Notes: generated from the sequence alone by a model not told the origin. A stretch of DNA of 64,000 nt from Tritrichomonas musculus (GCA_039105265.1 JAPFFF010000003.1:4650001-4714000); one strand, 5' to 3'. Counted from the stretch's first letter, positions 37,403-46,919 are shown. Translations and numbers: made by a program.

Positions 37403-38554
37403 TCAGAACCAAACTGTTGGTGAACTATCTGTAGGGGTTCTTGCTAAATAAGGTAATCCATCTGTGAAATGAACCTCAAAATCAATCATTAATGATTGCC
37501 CTCTTGGACCTTTCATTAACTCTGACCAAGAAGCCATTACAGAATTATCAATAAATTTATTACCCCATAAACAAAGATCAGTAATAGAAGAATTATTTGG
37601 CAATGATTTGCAAATCGCAAGAAGACCAACGCCATGAATTCCATTTGATGAAAGATCAATTTTTTGCAGTGTTTTATTGACGGTAAACATGTCAGCAAAT
37701 GCTTGAGCGCCTTTATCGCTGAGCTTGTTACCAGATATATCAAGAACTTGTAAAGAATTATTTTCTTTGAGTGCTTTTGCTAGATGCTCAGCACCAACTG
37801 AAGATATTCCATTTGCTCTCAATCTTAGATTTGTTAAAACACTATTTACACTTAATGCACCTGCTAGTAGGAAAGCAGAATCATCTCCAAGTTTTGCACG
37901 TGCTATACTCAGTTCAGATAATGATTCGTTTGATTCAAGAGAGATAAAGAGACGTTTAGCAGCACTGTCACCATCAATTCCATTATGAGGATTATCAACA
38001 TGCAAACATTTAAGTCTATTGATTTGACCAATGATGGAACCAATAACTGTCAAAGCGTTATGCGACATTCCTGTATCGGAAAGGTTAACATGCGTTATCG
38101 TTCGATTATTACGAAGAGCAAGAATTACCTGCATACATCCATCGTCACCAATATCATTTTGAGAAAAAGACACATGAGTTAATGATTGACTTTGAACAAG
38201 AGCATCATGAAGCGATTTAATACCATCAGCAGTTATTTGATTTGCAGAAAGATCAATTGTTGTAATTGAATCACTTTGAATAATGAGTTGAGATATTCCT
38301 GGAAGAACAATGTCAGTTAGATTATTTCGAGGCACACAGATTGAATGAATACATCCACCTTTTTTCAAAGTATCTAGTATAACGGAAAAATCTTTATCTT
38401 CGAGCTTGTTATAAGTAATTCCTCCATCGATGTATAAGTCCAATGTTGCAAGACCATTACTAACACATTCTTCAATTTCATTTAAAAAGTCTTGGTTCGG
38501 CTGAAGAGTTGCTGCCTCACAATTTTGAAGATAGAGGTCACGAAGTTCAAACAT
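37403..38554 (-). CDS. Leucine-rich-repeat protein, LRRC34/ribonuclease-inhibitor-like
   Basis: The product is 383 aa. Long RI-type repeats of about 28 residues run from residue 55 to 340: ITTIDLSANQITADGIKSLH, LTHVSFSQNDIGDDG, LQVLDISGNKLSDKGAQAFA, LQKIDLSSNGIHGVGLLAIC, LCLWGNKFIDNSV. The C-terminus (MIDFEVHFTDGLPYLA) resembles the end of LRRC34 and relatives, where a D-F...VDG-x-YLA motif follows the last repeat. Relatives include axonemal (TCTE1/DRC5) and nucleolar proteins; the exact role here is unknown. No NACHT, kinase or membrane part. The gene is convergent with the unknown gene at 36145. Confidence 0.75.
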   Translation of the reverse strand: MFELRDLYLQNCEAATLQPNQDFLNEIEECVSNGLATLDLYIDGGITYNKLEDKDFSVILDTLKKGGCIHSICVPRNNLTDIVLPGISQLIIQSDSITTIDLSANQITADGIKSLHDALVQSQSLTHVSFSQNDIGDDGCMQVILALRNNRTITHVNLSDTGMSHNALTVIGSIIGQINRLKCLHVDNPHNGIDGDSAAKRLFISLESNESLSELSIARAKLGDDSAFLLAGALSVNSVLTNLRLRANGISSVGAEHLAKALKENNSLQVLDISGNKLSDKGAQAFADMFTVNKTLQKIDLSSNGIHGVGLLAICKSLPNNSSITDLCLWGNKFIDNSVMASWSELMKGPRGQSLMIDFEVHFTDGLPYLARTPTDSSPTVWF

Positions 38555-38763
38555 GATGGGGAAACGATAATTTCATAACGGACACATAGAACTTTTTAAA
38601 TATATAAAATTAACGAATTTAAACAAATCAATTTGATTTAATCAAACTTGATAAAAACACAATCTGATAACAAGACACTTTATAAACAACAACAAAAAAG
38701 ATAATTTTTTTAGATATATTGGTTAATTTTCTTTATATTTTTAAATTATTTAGTATTAATAAA
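38555..38763. other. AT-rich spacer
   Basis: Upstream region of the leucine-rich-repeat gene. No motif assigned. Confidence 0.4.
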
Positions 38764-38945
38764 ATGTAGAGGCAACTATTGACATTTATAGTTATTAATC
38801 TACATGCCACCCGAGAAGCCTCTAGTTGTTCAGGTAGTTTGAACGAGAATGTACAAGCATCTTCGCCTTCGATACCGGAAAAATAATGAAGTGAAAGCTT
38901 GGCTTTGTAAAAAGTATTATCGTTTTCTTCTCAAATACAAAAAGT
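38764..38945 (+). ncRNA. Structured, GC-richer island; candidate RNA or tiny gene
   Basis: Within 1.3 kb of AT-rich DNA this 180-bp island is close to 45 percent G+C over its core. It opens with two nested perfect stems: ATGTAGA (38764-38770) pairs with TCTACAT (38799-38805), and AACTAT (38774-38779) with ATAGTT (38788-38793). A further GTTCA/TGAAC hairpin follows near 38827. A basic 32-codon frame starting MYKHLRLRYRKNNEV ends at 38947; a shorter frame MPPEKPLVVQVV lies just upstream in the same phase, separated by a TGA. I cannot decide between a structured RNA and a very small (possibly spliced) protein gene. Confidence 0.35.
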
Positions 38946-39230
38946 GACAATTATAAAAATGTTGAAAAAAAAAAAAAAACATTTTTAAACAATTAAATAC
39001 TTATGTTTGTGAAAAATACTTTTTTGAAAAAAGTTGAAAAATATTAAATTGGTCTATTTCTGAATTATTTGATTTTATAAGTTATTTTTATCATTAAATA
39101 TGAGCTTTATAGGATAATTACGCAAGTGATTATAATATTTTTTAATGCATTTATTTGCTTCATGTTAAACATTTGTCTTTTTACGAAGTATCTTTTAGAA
39201 ATTGGTAATACCAAATATTAAGTTGAATAT

Positions 39231-39255
39231 ATAATATAATATAATATAATATAAT
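39231..39255 (+). repeat. (ATAAT)5 microsatellite
   Basis: Five perfect tandem copies of the pentamer, with partial copies at both sides. Confidence 0.9.
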
Positions 39256-39887
39256 AAATAATATATATTTTTATTTAAAAATAATATAAGAAAATAATTA
39301 TATTTAATTAGGATATACATATTTTTATTTTACAAAAAATTTTGAAATAACTTTTTTCTGTTATCTTTTGAAATTGATGAAATCAATTTCTAAATATTCA
39401 TTAAAATATCAATGAATGGAAATATTATAATAAGCCCTCATGAGTTATCTTTCATTTTTTTCATTTTTTGAACAAAATTGATTAACGTTAAAAATCAATA
39501 ATTTAAAAAATACAGTCAAACCAGATTATTCAAAATAAAAAATGATTTTAATAATCATATTTATAGAAATATAACAAAAAAATTGAAAACATTTCGAGAA
39601 AAAAATAAAAATGCTAGAATTTATTTTTTTATTTTTAATATTAAGACCATTCACAATTTTTATGAAATAAGTTGTGATTTCATTGAAAACATTTTTTGAA
39701 AAATCACTTCACAGACCACGACTTTATTTTTAATCAATTATTTAATTATTTTCACTCAAAAAACATTTTAAACTAATTATTTAATAAATGTTTCATTGAT
39801 TTTGCTAATATGAAAGAAAAAATTACCGAAGGTATTGAATTTTCATATCTTCACAATTCTTTACAATTGATTCTTTACAATTTTCAA

Positions 39888-39892
39888 TCATT
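39888..39892 (+). promoter_or_regulatory. Candidate initiator (TCATT) before the PEMT-like gene
   Basis: TCATT lies about eight bases before the ATG at 39898 and fits TCA(C/T)(A/T). Position and motif agree with trichomonad start sites; the motif is short. Confidence 0.38.
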
Positions 39893-39897
39893 AATTT

Positions 39898-40404
39898 ATG
39901 ATGCTTTGGATAATAATTTGGCCTGCAATAATACTATCAAACTTCCTGGCGTCTTGGGCATATTTGCATCCAGAATCTTTTAAACAGCATTTTACTCAAG
40001 ACCAACTCATTTATTTTTGGTTTTCCCTTAATCTTGGAATTCTTGTATTATACTTAATTCTTTGCATGAAAGCAAAATTCAATGTCAAAGCTCTTTGGAT
40101 GTCTTTTCCATGCATTTTTATGGGTATATTTTTGATCGGCTATACATTTTCAAAATTAGGAATTACTAGAACATTCTTTGGAGCTGAATTGGGTGTTGTT
40201 GACGATGTAAAATACGAGGGATTCCCATTCAGCCTTGGACATGCTCAGTACAAAGGATTTATCATTTTAATCCTTGGCATTTGGTTTGCGTTTGGCCATA
40301 CCCATGAACTTACAGCAACAACCGGATTCTGGATTGTTTCATTTATGGTACAAATGCTAATTGAAACAGGACCAGGCTCAGTTCCTCCTTCTCCAGATCA
40401 ATAA
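39898..40404 (+). CDS. PEMT: PEMT-like phospholipid N-methyltransferase
   Basis: The product is 168 aa with two adjacent ATGs at its start (39898 and 39901). Four membrane segments are visible at about residues 3-22, 40-57, 68-88 and 118-155. TRTFFGAELGVVDDVKYEGF then PFSLGHAQYKG follows human PEMT (AGTFLGDYFGILKEARVTVF, PFNILDNPMYWG), the most conserved part of the family. PEMT transfers three methyl groups from S-adenosylmethionine to phosphatidylethanolamine to make phosphatidylcholine at the ER. The human G-x-G (GFAG) and the EE pair near the C-terminus are changed here (GITR, IET), so binding of S-adenosylmethionine needs checking. The stop lies in a TAAA motif. An isoprenylcysteine methyltransferase relative is the alternative. 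Confidence 0.72.
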   Translation: MMLWIIIWPAIILSNFLASWAYLHPESFKQHFTQDQLIYFWFSLNLGILVLYLILCMKAKFNVKALWMSFPCIFMGIFLIGYTFSKLGITRTFFGAELGVVDDVKYEGFPFSLGHAQYKGFIILILGIWFAFGHTHELTATTGFWIVSFMVQMLIETGPGSVPPSPDQ

Positions 40405-40940
40405 ACTATTTCAGAATTTTCGTCATTTATTTATTAATAATATATTTTCATTAAGATTTAATGAAATATGTTTCCAAAGAAAAACAATCAATTTTTTTTT
40501 TTCTTTTTACGATGATAGAAGAATTATTTATAAACTTTAATGAATCATAGATATAGGCATTTTTTGAATAATCAAATTGGTTAAACCAATGATAATACAA
40601 CATACATTTATGCTTTTTATAACGATATTTCAATCATATAATATTTTTGCTTATGAATAGCCTTTATTGTCATATTCCTTACTTTACATATTCATAAATA
40701 ATGCTTAAAAATTCATTCATCTTGAACAATTAAGAATAATTTTAATATGCTCATTGTTTGATAATCGATATTCATTATTTTTAATTACTAATACTATTAT
40801 AATAATAGTATTATTTTAATCATTGATCAATAATCGAATGGAATAAACATATTCTCAGTAAAAAAACAAATTTCAGATATTATGAATAAATTTTGTTTAC
40901 AATTTCTATTTGAATTTAAGATTTAATAACGTATAATTCA
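40405..40940. other. AT-rich intergenic region with an inverted repeat
   Basis: This is 536 bp between two plus-strand genes; only the inverted repeat at 40789-40813 stands out. Confidence 0.5.
40789..40813. repeat. Inverted repeat, 12-bp arms with one-base centre
   Basis: Arms TAATACTATTAT and its exact complement flank a single A. It lies about 130 bp before the quinone reductase start. Confidence 0.9.
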
Positions 40941-41744
40941 ATGTCAGCACGTCCTGCTGTCAACGTATTTGTATTAAATACAGATCCTGATATAAATCCA
41001 AATGCGTTATGCAGAAGAGTTGTTAGGTCATCGATGGAAATTTTTAAAGCAAATCCGAGTCAATATACAGTTACATCTACAGATCTAGCTGCCGATGGAT
41101 GGCTTGATCCCATTAGTTCCAAAGATTTTACTCGCTTGAGCGATCCTATACATGTTAACATGAGAACAGAACAAATGATTTCACCTACTATTCAAAAAAT
41201 TCAAGATGAACAACAAAAATTGCTAAATTCAGATTTATTTATAATATTTGCACCTTTGTCATGGTTTGGATTACCAAGTCTCTTCTTTGCATGGTGGGAA
41301 AGAGTTATAACTTTTGGAAAAATGTATGGTCCTGGAAAAATGTATCAAACTGGATCATGCTCTAGGAAAAGAGCTTTATGCGTACTTGTAACAAATCATA
41401 AGCAGGAAGAATATGGACGTGATACCCCAAATGGAACAATTGAAGAATTGCTTTATCCAGTTACTCATGGAATGCTTTATCCTCTAGGATTTAAAATATA
41501 TAGATCACAAGCTGTATTTTTACCAAATCCTGCTCAATACACTGAAACTTTATCCAAATTTCAATCTGCAGTTAAAGAATTAGAAGAGAGAACTCCAATT
41601 ATATTCAATCAGCCGAATGATTATACTAATTGGGTCCTTCATACGAACGAAAAGGATCGTAAGAATGATTTAGATCTATTGATGGAAAAAGGTGATATGA
41701 CAATCCAAGAAGCGACAATGAAAATATCAACTTCTGTTGAATAA
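40941..41744 (+). CDS. NAD(P)H quinone oxidoreductase, NQO1-like flavodoxin fold
   Basis: The product is 267 aa (human NQO1 is 274). The family signature is clear: ISPTIQKIQDEQQKLLNSDL followed by FIIFAPLSWFGLPSLFFAWW and ERV (human [23 protein letters not shown]). Upstream SKDFTRL...DPIHVN matches the NQO1 SRKDITGKLKDP region; downstream NGTIEELLYPVTHGMLYPLGF matches the part lining the active site (WPIQSGILHFCGF). These enzymes bind FAD and reduce quinones by two electrons, protecting against oxygen and xenobiotics, which is relevant for an anaerobe. No signal peptide, so cytosolic. A bacterial origin by transfer is possible but composition is like its neighbours. The stop forms TAAATAAA. 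Confidence 0.87.
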   Translation: MSARPAVNVFVLNTDPDINPNALCRRVVRSSMEIFKANPSQYTVTSTDLAADGWLDPISSKDFTRLSDPIHVNMRTEQMISPTIQKIQDEQQKLLNSDLFIIFAPLSWFGLPSLFFAWWERVITFGKMYGPGKMYQTGSCSRKRALCVLVTNHKQEEYGRDTPNGTIEELLYPVTHGMLYPLGFKIYRSQAVFLPNPAQYTETLSKFQSAVKELEERTPIIFNQPNDYTNWVLHTNEKDRKNDLDLLMEKGDMTIQEATMKISTSVE

Positions 41745-42151
41745 ATAAATGATTTTTAATAGTTTTTTTGCATACTGTGATAAAGCTATCTTATTTTCAA
41801 TCTCAATTTCTTATTTAGCTTTTGACATTAATATGCATCATGAGATTTTGAAATTTTATACCATAATCTTTGCATAAATACCTTTTATTTCTTTTTTACA
41901 TATCAAATGTTTACAAAAGAATTTCTTGTAAAATCAAAAAAGTGTGAATACTTTGTATAAAATTACAATAATTAATATATCTACATAATCTTTGAAATCA
42001 TCAATCAGTACATCATCAATCAGTACATCATCAAATAAGCATAAATACAAAATTTCAAAGAGATTTATATTTTAAAAATCATTCTGTTTATTTTTTCAGT
42101 TTTTGATATATTCAATCAGTCTTCAGAAAATTTTGAATTTATTTATGCTTG
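41745..42151. other. AT-rich intergenic region
   Basis: This is 407 bp between plus-strand genes; holds the 15-bp tandem repeat at 41997-42034. Confidence 0.5.
41997..42034 (+). repeat. 15-bp tandem repeat
   Basis: ATCAATCAGTACATC occurs twice in direct succession with a partial third copy. Confidence 0.92.
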
Positions 42152-44971
42152 ATGAATAAGGATCAAGATAAAAAATCCCAAAATCAAAGTATACTTCAAA
42201 AAATTCAAAAATTACGAAATATAATCCTATTGATCCAAAAAGAAAACGAAACCATTATTAGTCAACTATATCCTTATGATAACTGGATTGATACCGCTTA
42301 CGATTCGATAATTGAATTCCAAGGGAACCCATCTGATTATGAATATGAATATGAAAGCAATGATGAAAACTATGAATCTACGTCAGAAGGAAATACTGAT
42401 GATGCTTCTGACAAAAATTTTAAACAAGAAGAAGACGATCTTTATGATGATACTACCTTTAACCGTAAAGAGAAATCATCAAAACATAAAAAAAGTTCGT
42501 CCATTGTCAACAAATTTGATCGTTCATTTTTCACTCCTTCGCTTTTTATGCAACAAAACCACCCAAATATATCCTATATTAGTCCAAATCCTTCTTTTCC
42601 ACAGCAAATTTTGCAGCCTCAACCTCAAATTCAAAATGTTAGTTTTACCAATAAACCAAACGAATTAATTTTTACACCTGCAAACCTAAAGAGAAGATTG
42701 AATGAACAGGACCAAATGCATGATATTATTTCCCCAATAAGACCAGTTATTGTTCAAAAGCCTCCATTGATTAACAATACCCAACAATTTAGACCAAATT
42801 CGCAGTTTTCTTATTCGCAACAGCAACAAAATTCAAAATTTATTCCATTAAGTATGCATCAGCAGCCAGTCCAACCAAACGTCACAGCACCTACACAACC
42901 TCAACAACAGTCACAGATGCAATCACACATACAGCAACAATTGCAACCGCAACCACCACCACAATCAACATCACAGCCATTGCAATCTCAATATCAGCCA
43001 CAGCCATCATCACAACAATGCCCTCAGCCCTCACAATATAAACAACAGCCATCTCAACAGTATCAACAGCAACTATCACAACAATATCCTCAACCATCAC
43101 AACAATATCCCCAACAACCGCAGCAATATCAACAACAACCATCACAACAACATCCTCAATCATCGCAACAATATCAACAACAGACGTTCCAACAAAATCA
43201 GCAGCAGCCATTACAACAATATCAGCAGCAACCGTTCCAACAAAATCATCAGCAGCCATTACAACAATATCAGCAGCAGTCATCTCAGCAATATCAGCAA
43301 CAACCATCGCAGCAATATCAGCCGCCGCCATCACAACAATATCAGCAACAACCATTACAACAACAATCACAACCACAATACAAACCACCGCCACCTCAAT
43401 ATCAGCCACCACTACGGCAGCAACAGTACCAGCAACAACCACAACCAAAGCAACAGTTTCAATTACAGCCACCACAGAATCAACAATATAAACTCAATCC
43501 ACAATTGCAGCAAAATTCGCAATATCCAACCCCAAATATACAAACGAATATTTCTACAATCAATAATCCATCCCAAATTTCAAATCCGATTAACCAACAG
43601 CAAAACTTCTATCCAATTATGCAACCACAGCAACATGCTGGCAATCAAATAAATCTTCCAAAAAATGCAATTAACCCAAATGCTATTCCTCAATTTACAA
43701 ATATTCTTCAAGCAATTAGTCAACAGCAGATTCAACAACAGATTAAGAAAAATGCCGGTAGAGGAAGACCAAAAAGCATTTCATCAAGTACTCTTCTTTC
43801 GTCTTTAATTAATGTTAATAATATGAATCAGAAGATCCCATCAAATAAAAAAACAAAAAGTAAAAAATATTCTAAACCTCGCAATGATTATTCAAGCGAT
43901 TCGGAGGAAATTCTAAATGAATCATTTTCTGAAACAGAAAGTGAGCCTTCAATTGATATTGAAAGCGATTCTGAAAGCGAAACTGAAAGTGATGTTCCTG
44001 TTGAAAGCGATTCAGAAACCGAGAAAGATTATGAAGCTGAAAATGAAGAAGAAGAAGAAGTTGAAGTTGAAGAGGAAGAAGAAGAAGAAGAAGAGGAAGA
44101 AGATCAAACTAAAAGTACTAAAAGTACAGAAAATCAAAGCAAAGTTGTCTCAATTTCAAAAAAAGAAGTAGTATCAACAAATCAGCAAAATAATACTCCA
44201 AAAAGAGGACCAGGACGACCCAGAAAAGAATTACCTCAAGAAGATGTAGTTAAAAGAAAAGTTGGCCGTCCAAAGAAAAATCAATCTCCATCAAATAATA
44301 ATAATAATCAAAAACAAATTCAGTTAAAAATTGGGCCTGAAAAAGTAAAAAGAAAGCCTGGAAGACCAAGGAAGAATCAATTACCTTTAAATAATAATAA
44401 TAATCTTAATCAAGTTAAAGTTGCTAAGAAAAGAGGAAGACCCAAAAAAGAAAAGAATGTGGATGTTCCAATTGAACCTCCAAAATTGAAGCGGAAAGTT
44501 GGTCGTCCACCAAAATCATCAAAGATTACAAATAAACCAGAAGAACCTAAATTAAAAGAAAAAACACCAGAAGTTAAACCAATCTCAGATATAAACACAC
44601 AATTCAAAAAGCCCGAAAGAGCTCTGGATAATTTGGATTCTTGGTACAATAGACAACTTCTTGAAATAAATGGAAATAATATTGAGCAAAATAAAAAGAA
44701 AAGAGGGAGAAAACCCAAAAGTGATCCATCACAAAAGGAAAAGAAAAGTCCAAACCGAAAAGTGCTACCATCAGTTCGTCAATCTCCTCGTTTAATTGAT
44801 CATCATCTTCAAAAAGAAGCAGAGAAAGAGAAGCAGATCGATAAACTGAATCTTGTTAAAAAGATGCTAGATAAAAGATTAGAGAAAAAATTGAAGAAGG
44901 AAGAAAGAATCAAAAAACTTCGTGAAACTCGAAAAAGAAAATTGCAACAAGCTGATCAATCTAAAAGTTAA
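42152..44971 (+). CDS. Gln-rich protein with seven AT-hook motifs
   Basis: The product is 939 aa with ATG at 42152. Residues 1-120 are acidic/polar, about 250-450 are dominated by Gln and Pro in QQYQQQPSQ-like repeats, about 590-660 are acidic with long Glu runs, and the rest is basic. Seven AT-hooks are visible: AGRGRPKS (about residue 535), GPGRPRKE (685), VGRPKKNQ (703), KPGRPRKN (735), KRGRPKKE (760), VGRPPKSS (783) and KRGRKPKS (850). AT-hooks insert Arg-Gly-Arg into the minor groove of AT tracts, well suited to a genome this AT-rich. No bromodomain or enzyme domain is seen. It is probably an architectural chromatin or transcription cofactor in the nucleus. Function beyond DNA binding is unknown. 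Confidence 0.82.
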   Translation: MNKDQDKKSQNQSILQKIQKLRNIILLIQKENETIISQLYPYDNWIDTAYDSIIEFQGNPSDYEYEYESNDENYESTSEGNTDDASDKNFKQEEDDLYDDTTFNRKEKSSKHKKSSSIVNKFDRSFFTPSLFMQQNHPNISYISPNPSFPQQILQPQPQIQNVSFTNKPNELIFTPANLKRRLNEQDQMHDIISPIRPVIVQKPPLINNTQQFRPNSQFSYSQQQQNSKFIPLSMHQQPVQPNVTAPTQPQQQSQMQSHIQQQLQPQPPPQSTSQPLQSQYQPQPSSQQCPQPSQYKQQPSQQYQQQLSQQYPQPSQQYPQQPQQYQQQPSQQHPQSSQQYQQQTFQQNQQQPLQQYQQQPFQQNHQQPLQQYQQQSSQQYQQQPSQQYQPPPSQQYQQQPLQQQSQPQYKPPPPQYQPPLRQQQYQQQPQPKQQFQLQPPQNQQYKLNPQLQQNSQYPTPNIQTNISTINNPSQISNPINQQQNFYPIMQPQQHAGNQINLPKNAINPNAIPQFTNILQAISQQQIQQQIKKNAGRGRPKSISSSTLLSSLINVNNMNQKIPSNKKTKSKKYSKPRNDYSSDSEEILNESFSETESEPSIDIESDSESETESDVPVESDSETEKDYEAENEEEEEVEVEEEEEEEEEEEDQTKSTKSTENQSKVVSISKKEVVSTNQQNNTPKRGPGRPRKELPQEDVVKRKVGRPKKNQSPSNNNNNQKQIQLKIGPEKVKRKPGRPRKNQLPLNNNNNLNQVKVAKKRGRPKKEKNVDVPIEPPKLKRKVGRPPKSSKITNKPEEPKLKEKTPEVKPISDINTQFKKPERALDNLDSWYNRQLLEINGNNIEQNKKKRGRKPKSDPSQKEKKSPNRKVLPSVRQSPRLIDHHLQKEAEKEKQIDKLNLVKKMLDKRLEKKLKKEERIKKLRETRKRKLQQADQSKS

Positions 44972-45320
44972 ATATAACAAATTGTGATTCACAATTTTGA
45001 AAATTATTAATACTTTTTTACTTTATTTGACAGAGAGGAGCTTTTTTTTTTTTTTTTTTTTTTTACTGGAATTAATTAATAATACTAGAATAATGCTTGT
45101 GTTTTTCGCACTTCAACAATTCAAGAAATTATTAATATATAAAATGTATGAACAGATTTTATTATACAATTGATTAAATAGAATCAATATTATTTCATCA
45201 ATTTTACCTTTTTCTCTATTTATTGTTTTGAATTTTGTTTATCTAAAAATGTGAAACGACCACGTAGTTTTCTAAAGGACTTTCAACTTTTTGAGTGTTA
45301 CTAAAATCATTTTTTATTTC
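44972..45320. other. AT-rich intergenic region with T run
   Basis: This is 349 bp between plus-strand genes. A T run of about 23 lies at 45042-45064. No gene seen. Confidence 0.5.
45307..45311 (+). promoter_or_regulatory. Candidate initiator (TCATT)
   Basis: TCATT lies 10 bases before the ATG at 45321, matching the trichomonad initiator pattern and spacing. Confidence 0.35.
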
Positions 45321-46919
45321 ATGACTGTTCCACAAATCTTTACAGATTTTAATAAAAATTTACCTTGCCAAGTTGAAATACTTGCCCCAAAAGATGATGA
45401 AGTTACAAAAAGAACTGCCCCAGAATATATTCAAGCCGATGAATTATTAAAAGATCAGTTATATTCCAAAGATTCTCTTTCTAAGCAAATTGTCTCAAAA
45501 ACAAATTTTGTAATTTTGCTTAGAAATCTTCCAGAAATCGATGGAACAAGAGATGCTAATAAGTTTGATTGGTTTGCAGGATATTATATGTGGGAAGATC
45601 TTGTCAAAAAATTACTTGATTTGGAAAACATAAGTGGTTCAGATGCATCTCATTCAATTTATCTAGTTCCAACAATTGGACAATCGGACCCATTATCAAT
45701 TCGTCACGAATTAACATACAATGCATTTATATGTCCATCTGGCCAAGTTCCATTCAACCATCTTGTTCAACGCCATATTCAAGAGCCAAAAGAAGGTGAA
45801 ACAGTCGATTTAGAATTGGACGCTAAATCAGATAAGTGCTCCTTCCCAACACTTGATTCGGTTCATCTCACTTGGGATAAATTAATGGAATTTACTAATG
45901 AATACTTTGAATTCCTTCCAAGCGAAAAATCAATTAATGTTTATATACTTAAGACAACAAAATCTTTCCAAACATCATTTAAGAGAATGTATCAAGAAAA
46001 TCCACAAAAAATTGAAGAATGGTATGATACAGTTGTAAAAAATTTCTTACCGCTTATTCCTTACCCATTAAAAGAAGGAAAGCTTACACGAATTCCTCTT
46101 GTTTTAGTTGATCCCATTGAAACGACACCTGAATCATACAAAAGATTAATTAGATTGGTCGATGCAATCAACGCCCAATTCTCAATGAATTTTGGAGAAG
46201 TTGTCAGAGCAATCAAAAATGTTATCAGATATTGGCAATTTAACCCAACTGATATCTCTGAGGAACTTTTAATTTTTGCTAACAACGACCATTCAATTCC
46301 AAAATCATCACCTGAATTCAACAAACTTTTCTTCTCTCAACTCTCAATGACTCGTAATTTCATAGTTGATGAAATACTTGATGGATACCTCCACATAAAA
46401 CGACCAGGCGGAGATTATGACTTTTATAAAGATGCTCCATGCGAAGTAGATGAAGAGCTTGAGAAATTCGATCAAGAAATATCAAAGAGGTTTTTGTATT
46501 CACCACAAGAAATTAAGGATAAATTCACTCCAGTATTCAATGAGCTTAAGGAAGTTATTGAGTTTTGGTTTAATAAGGGAAATTTGAAAGCATTATATGA
46601 TGAATTCAAGACTTCAATTACAAATGCAATGAATGAAATGCTTTCTTCAGAAAGTATGCTTGAATATTTAAAAATAAGTCAAGAAGAAAATAATAATAAT
46701 ACCAGAAATCAATGGCTAAATGATTATTATGATATTAAAAACACAAGACCACCTCTTTATTGCTTATGGCCAACAATATATTTAACTGTTGGCGTCCTGC
46801 ATAAAGGCGAGAAAAATCCAATCCTTGAGCATGCAGAACAAACAATTTTGAAGAACATTTACACAAATACAACACTACCTGAAGCTAGAGGAAAACCAAT
46901 ACCTCCAAAAGAATTTTGA
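45321..46919 (+). CDS. Protein of unknown function, 532 aa
   Basis: The frame opens 10 codons earlier only with TTG, so the ATG at 45321 (MTVPQIFTDFNKNLP) is chosen. The protein is soluble, mixed alpha/beta, with no low complexity except a short Asn run near residue 465. Distinct stretches are NKFDWFAGYYMWEDLVKKLL, LVPTIGQSDPLSIRHELTYN and YLHIKRPGGDYDFYKDAPCE. The last 60 residues (RPPLYCLWPTIYLTVGVLHK) are aromatic-rich but too short to be clearly membrane. I do not recognise any family. Its even composition over 530 residues suggests a conserved enzyme-like or scaffold domain limited to this lineage. Confidence 0.75.
   Translation: MTVPQIFTDFNKNLPCQVEILAPKDDEVTKRTAPEYIQADELLKDQLYSKDSLSKQIVSKTNFVILLRNLPEIDGTRDANKFDWFAGYYMWEDLVKKLLDLENISGSDASHSIYLVPTIGQSDPLSIRHELTYNAFICPSGQVPFNHLVQRHIQEPKEGETVDLELDAKSDKCSFPTLDSVHLTWDKLMEFTNEYFEFLPSEKSINVYILKTTKSFQTSFKRMYQENPQKIEEWYDTVVKNFLPLIPYPLKEGKLTRIPLVLVDPIETTPESYKRLIRLVDAINAQFSMNFGEVVRAIKNVIRYWQFNPTDISEELLIFANNDHSIPKSSPEFNKLFFSQLSMTRNFIVDEILDGYLHIKRPGGDYDFYKDAPCEVDEELEKFDQEISKRFLYSPQEIKDKFTPVFNELKEVIEFWFNKGNLKALYDEFKTSITNAMNEMLSSESMLEYLKISQEENNNNTRNQWLNDYYDIKNTRPPLYCLWPTIYLTVGVLHKGEKNPILEHAEQTILKNIYTNTTLPEARGKPIPPKEF

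Larger units (their letters stand above)
38946..39897. other. Long AT-rich intergenic region
   Basis: This is 950 bp with A13 near 38968, a (ATAAT)5 microsatellite at 39231-39255 and otherwise featureless AT-rich DNA up to the PEMT-like gene. No gene or RNA seen. Confidence 0.5.

Noticed and set aside
38803-38945. In-frame TGA between two small frames as possible selenocysteine or recoded stop
   Set aside because: TGA works as a normal stop at several solid genes here (e.g. 15618, 46919, 52413), and no similar selenoprotein is recognised.
43000-43450. CAA/CAG microsatellite as a repeat-expansion locus
   Set aside because: The units are mixed Gln, Pro, Tyr and Ser codons and not a pure triplet run, so it is treated as coding low complexity.
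42891-43475. 194-codon Val/Ala-rich minus-strand frame
   Set aside because: Antisense of the CAA-rich Gln tract; its hydrophobic look comes from reversed Gln codons.
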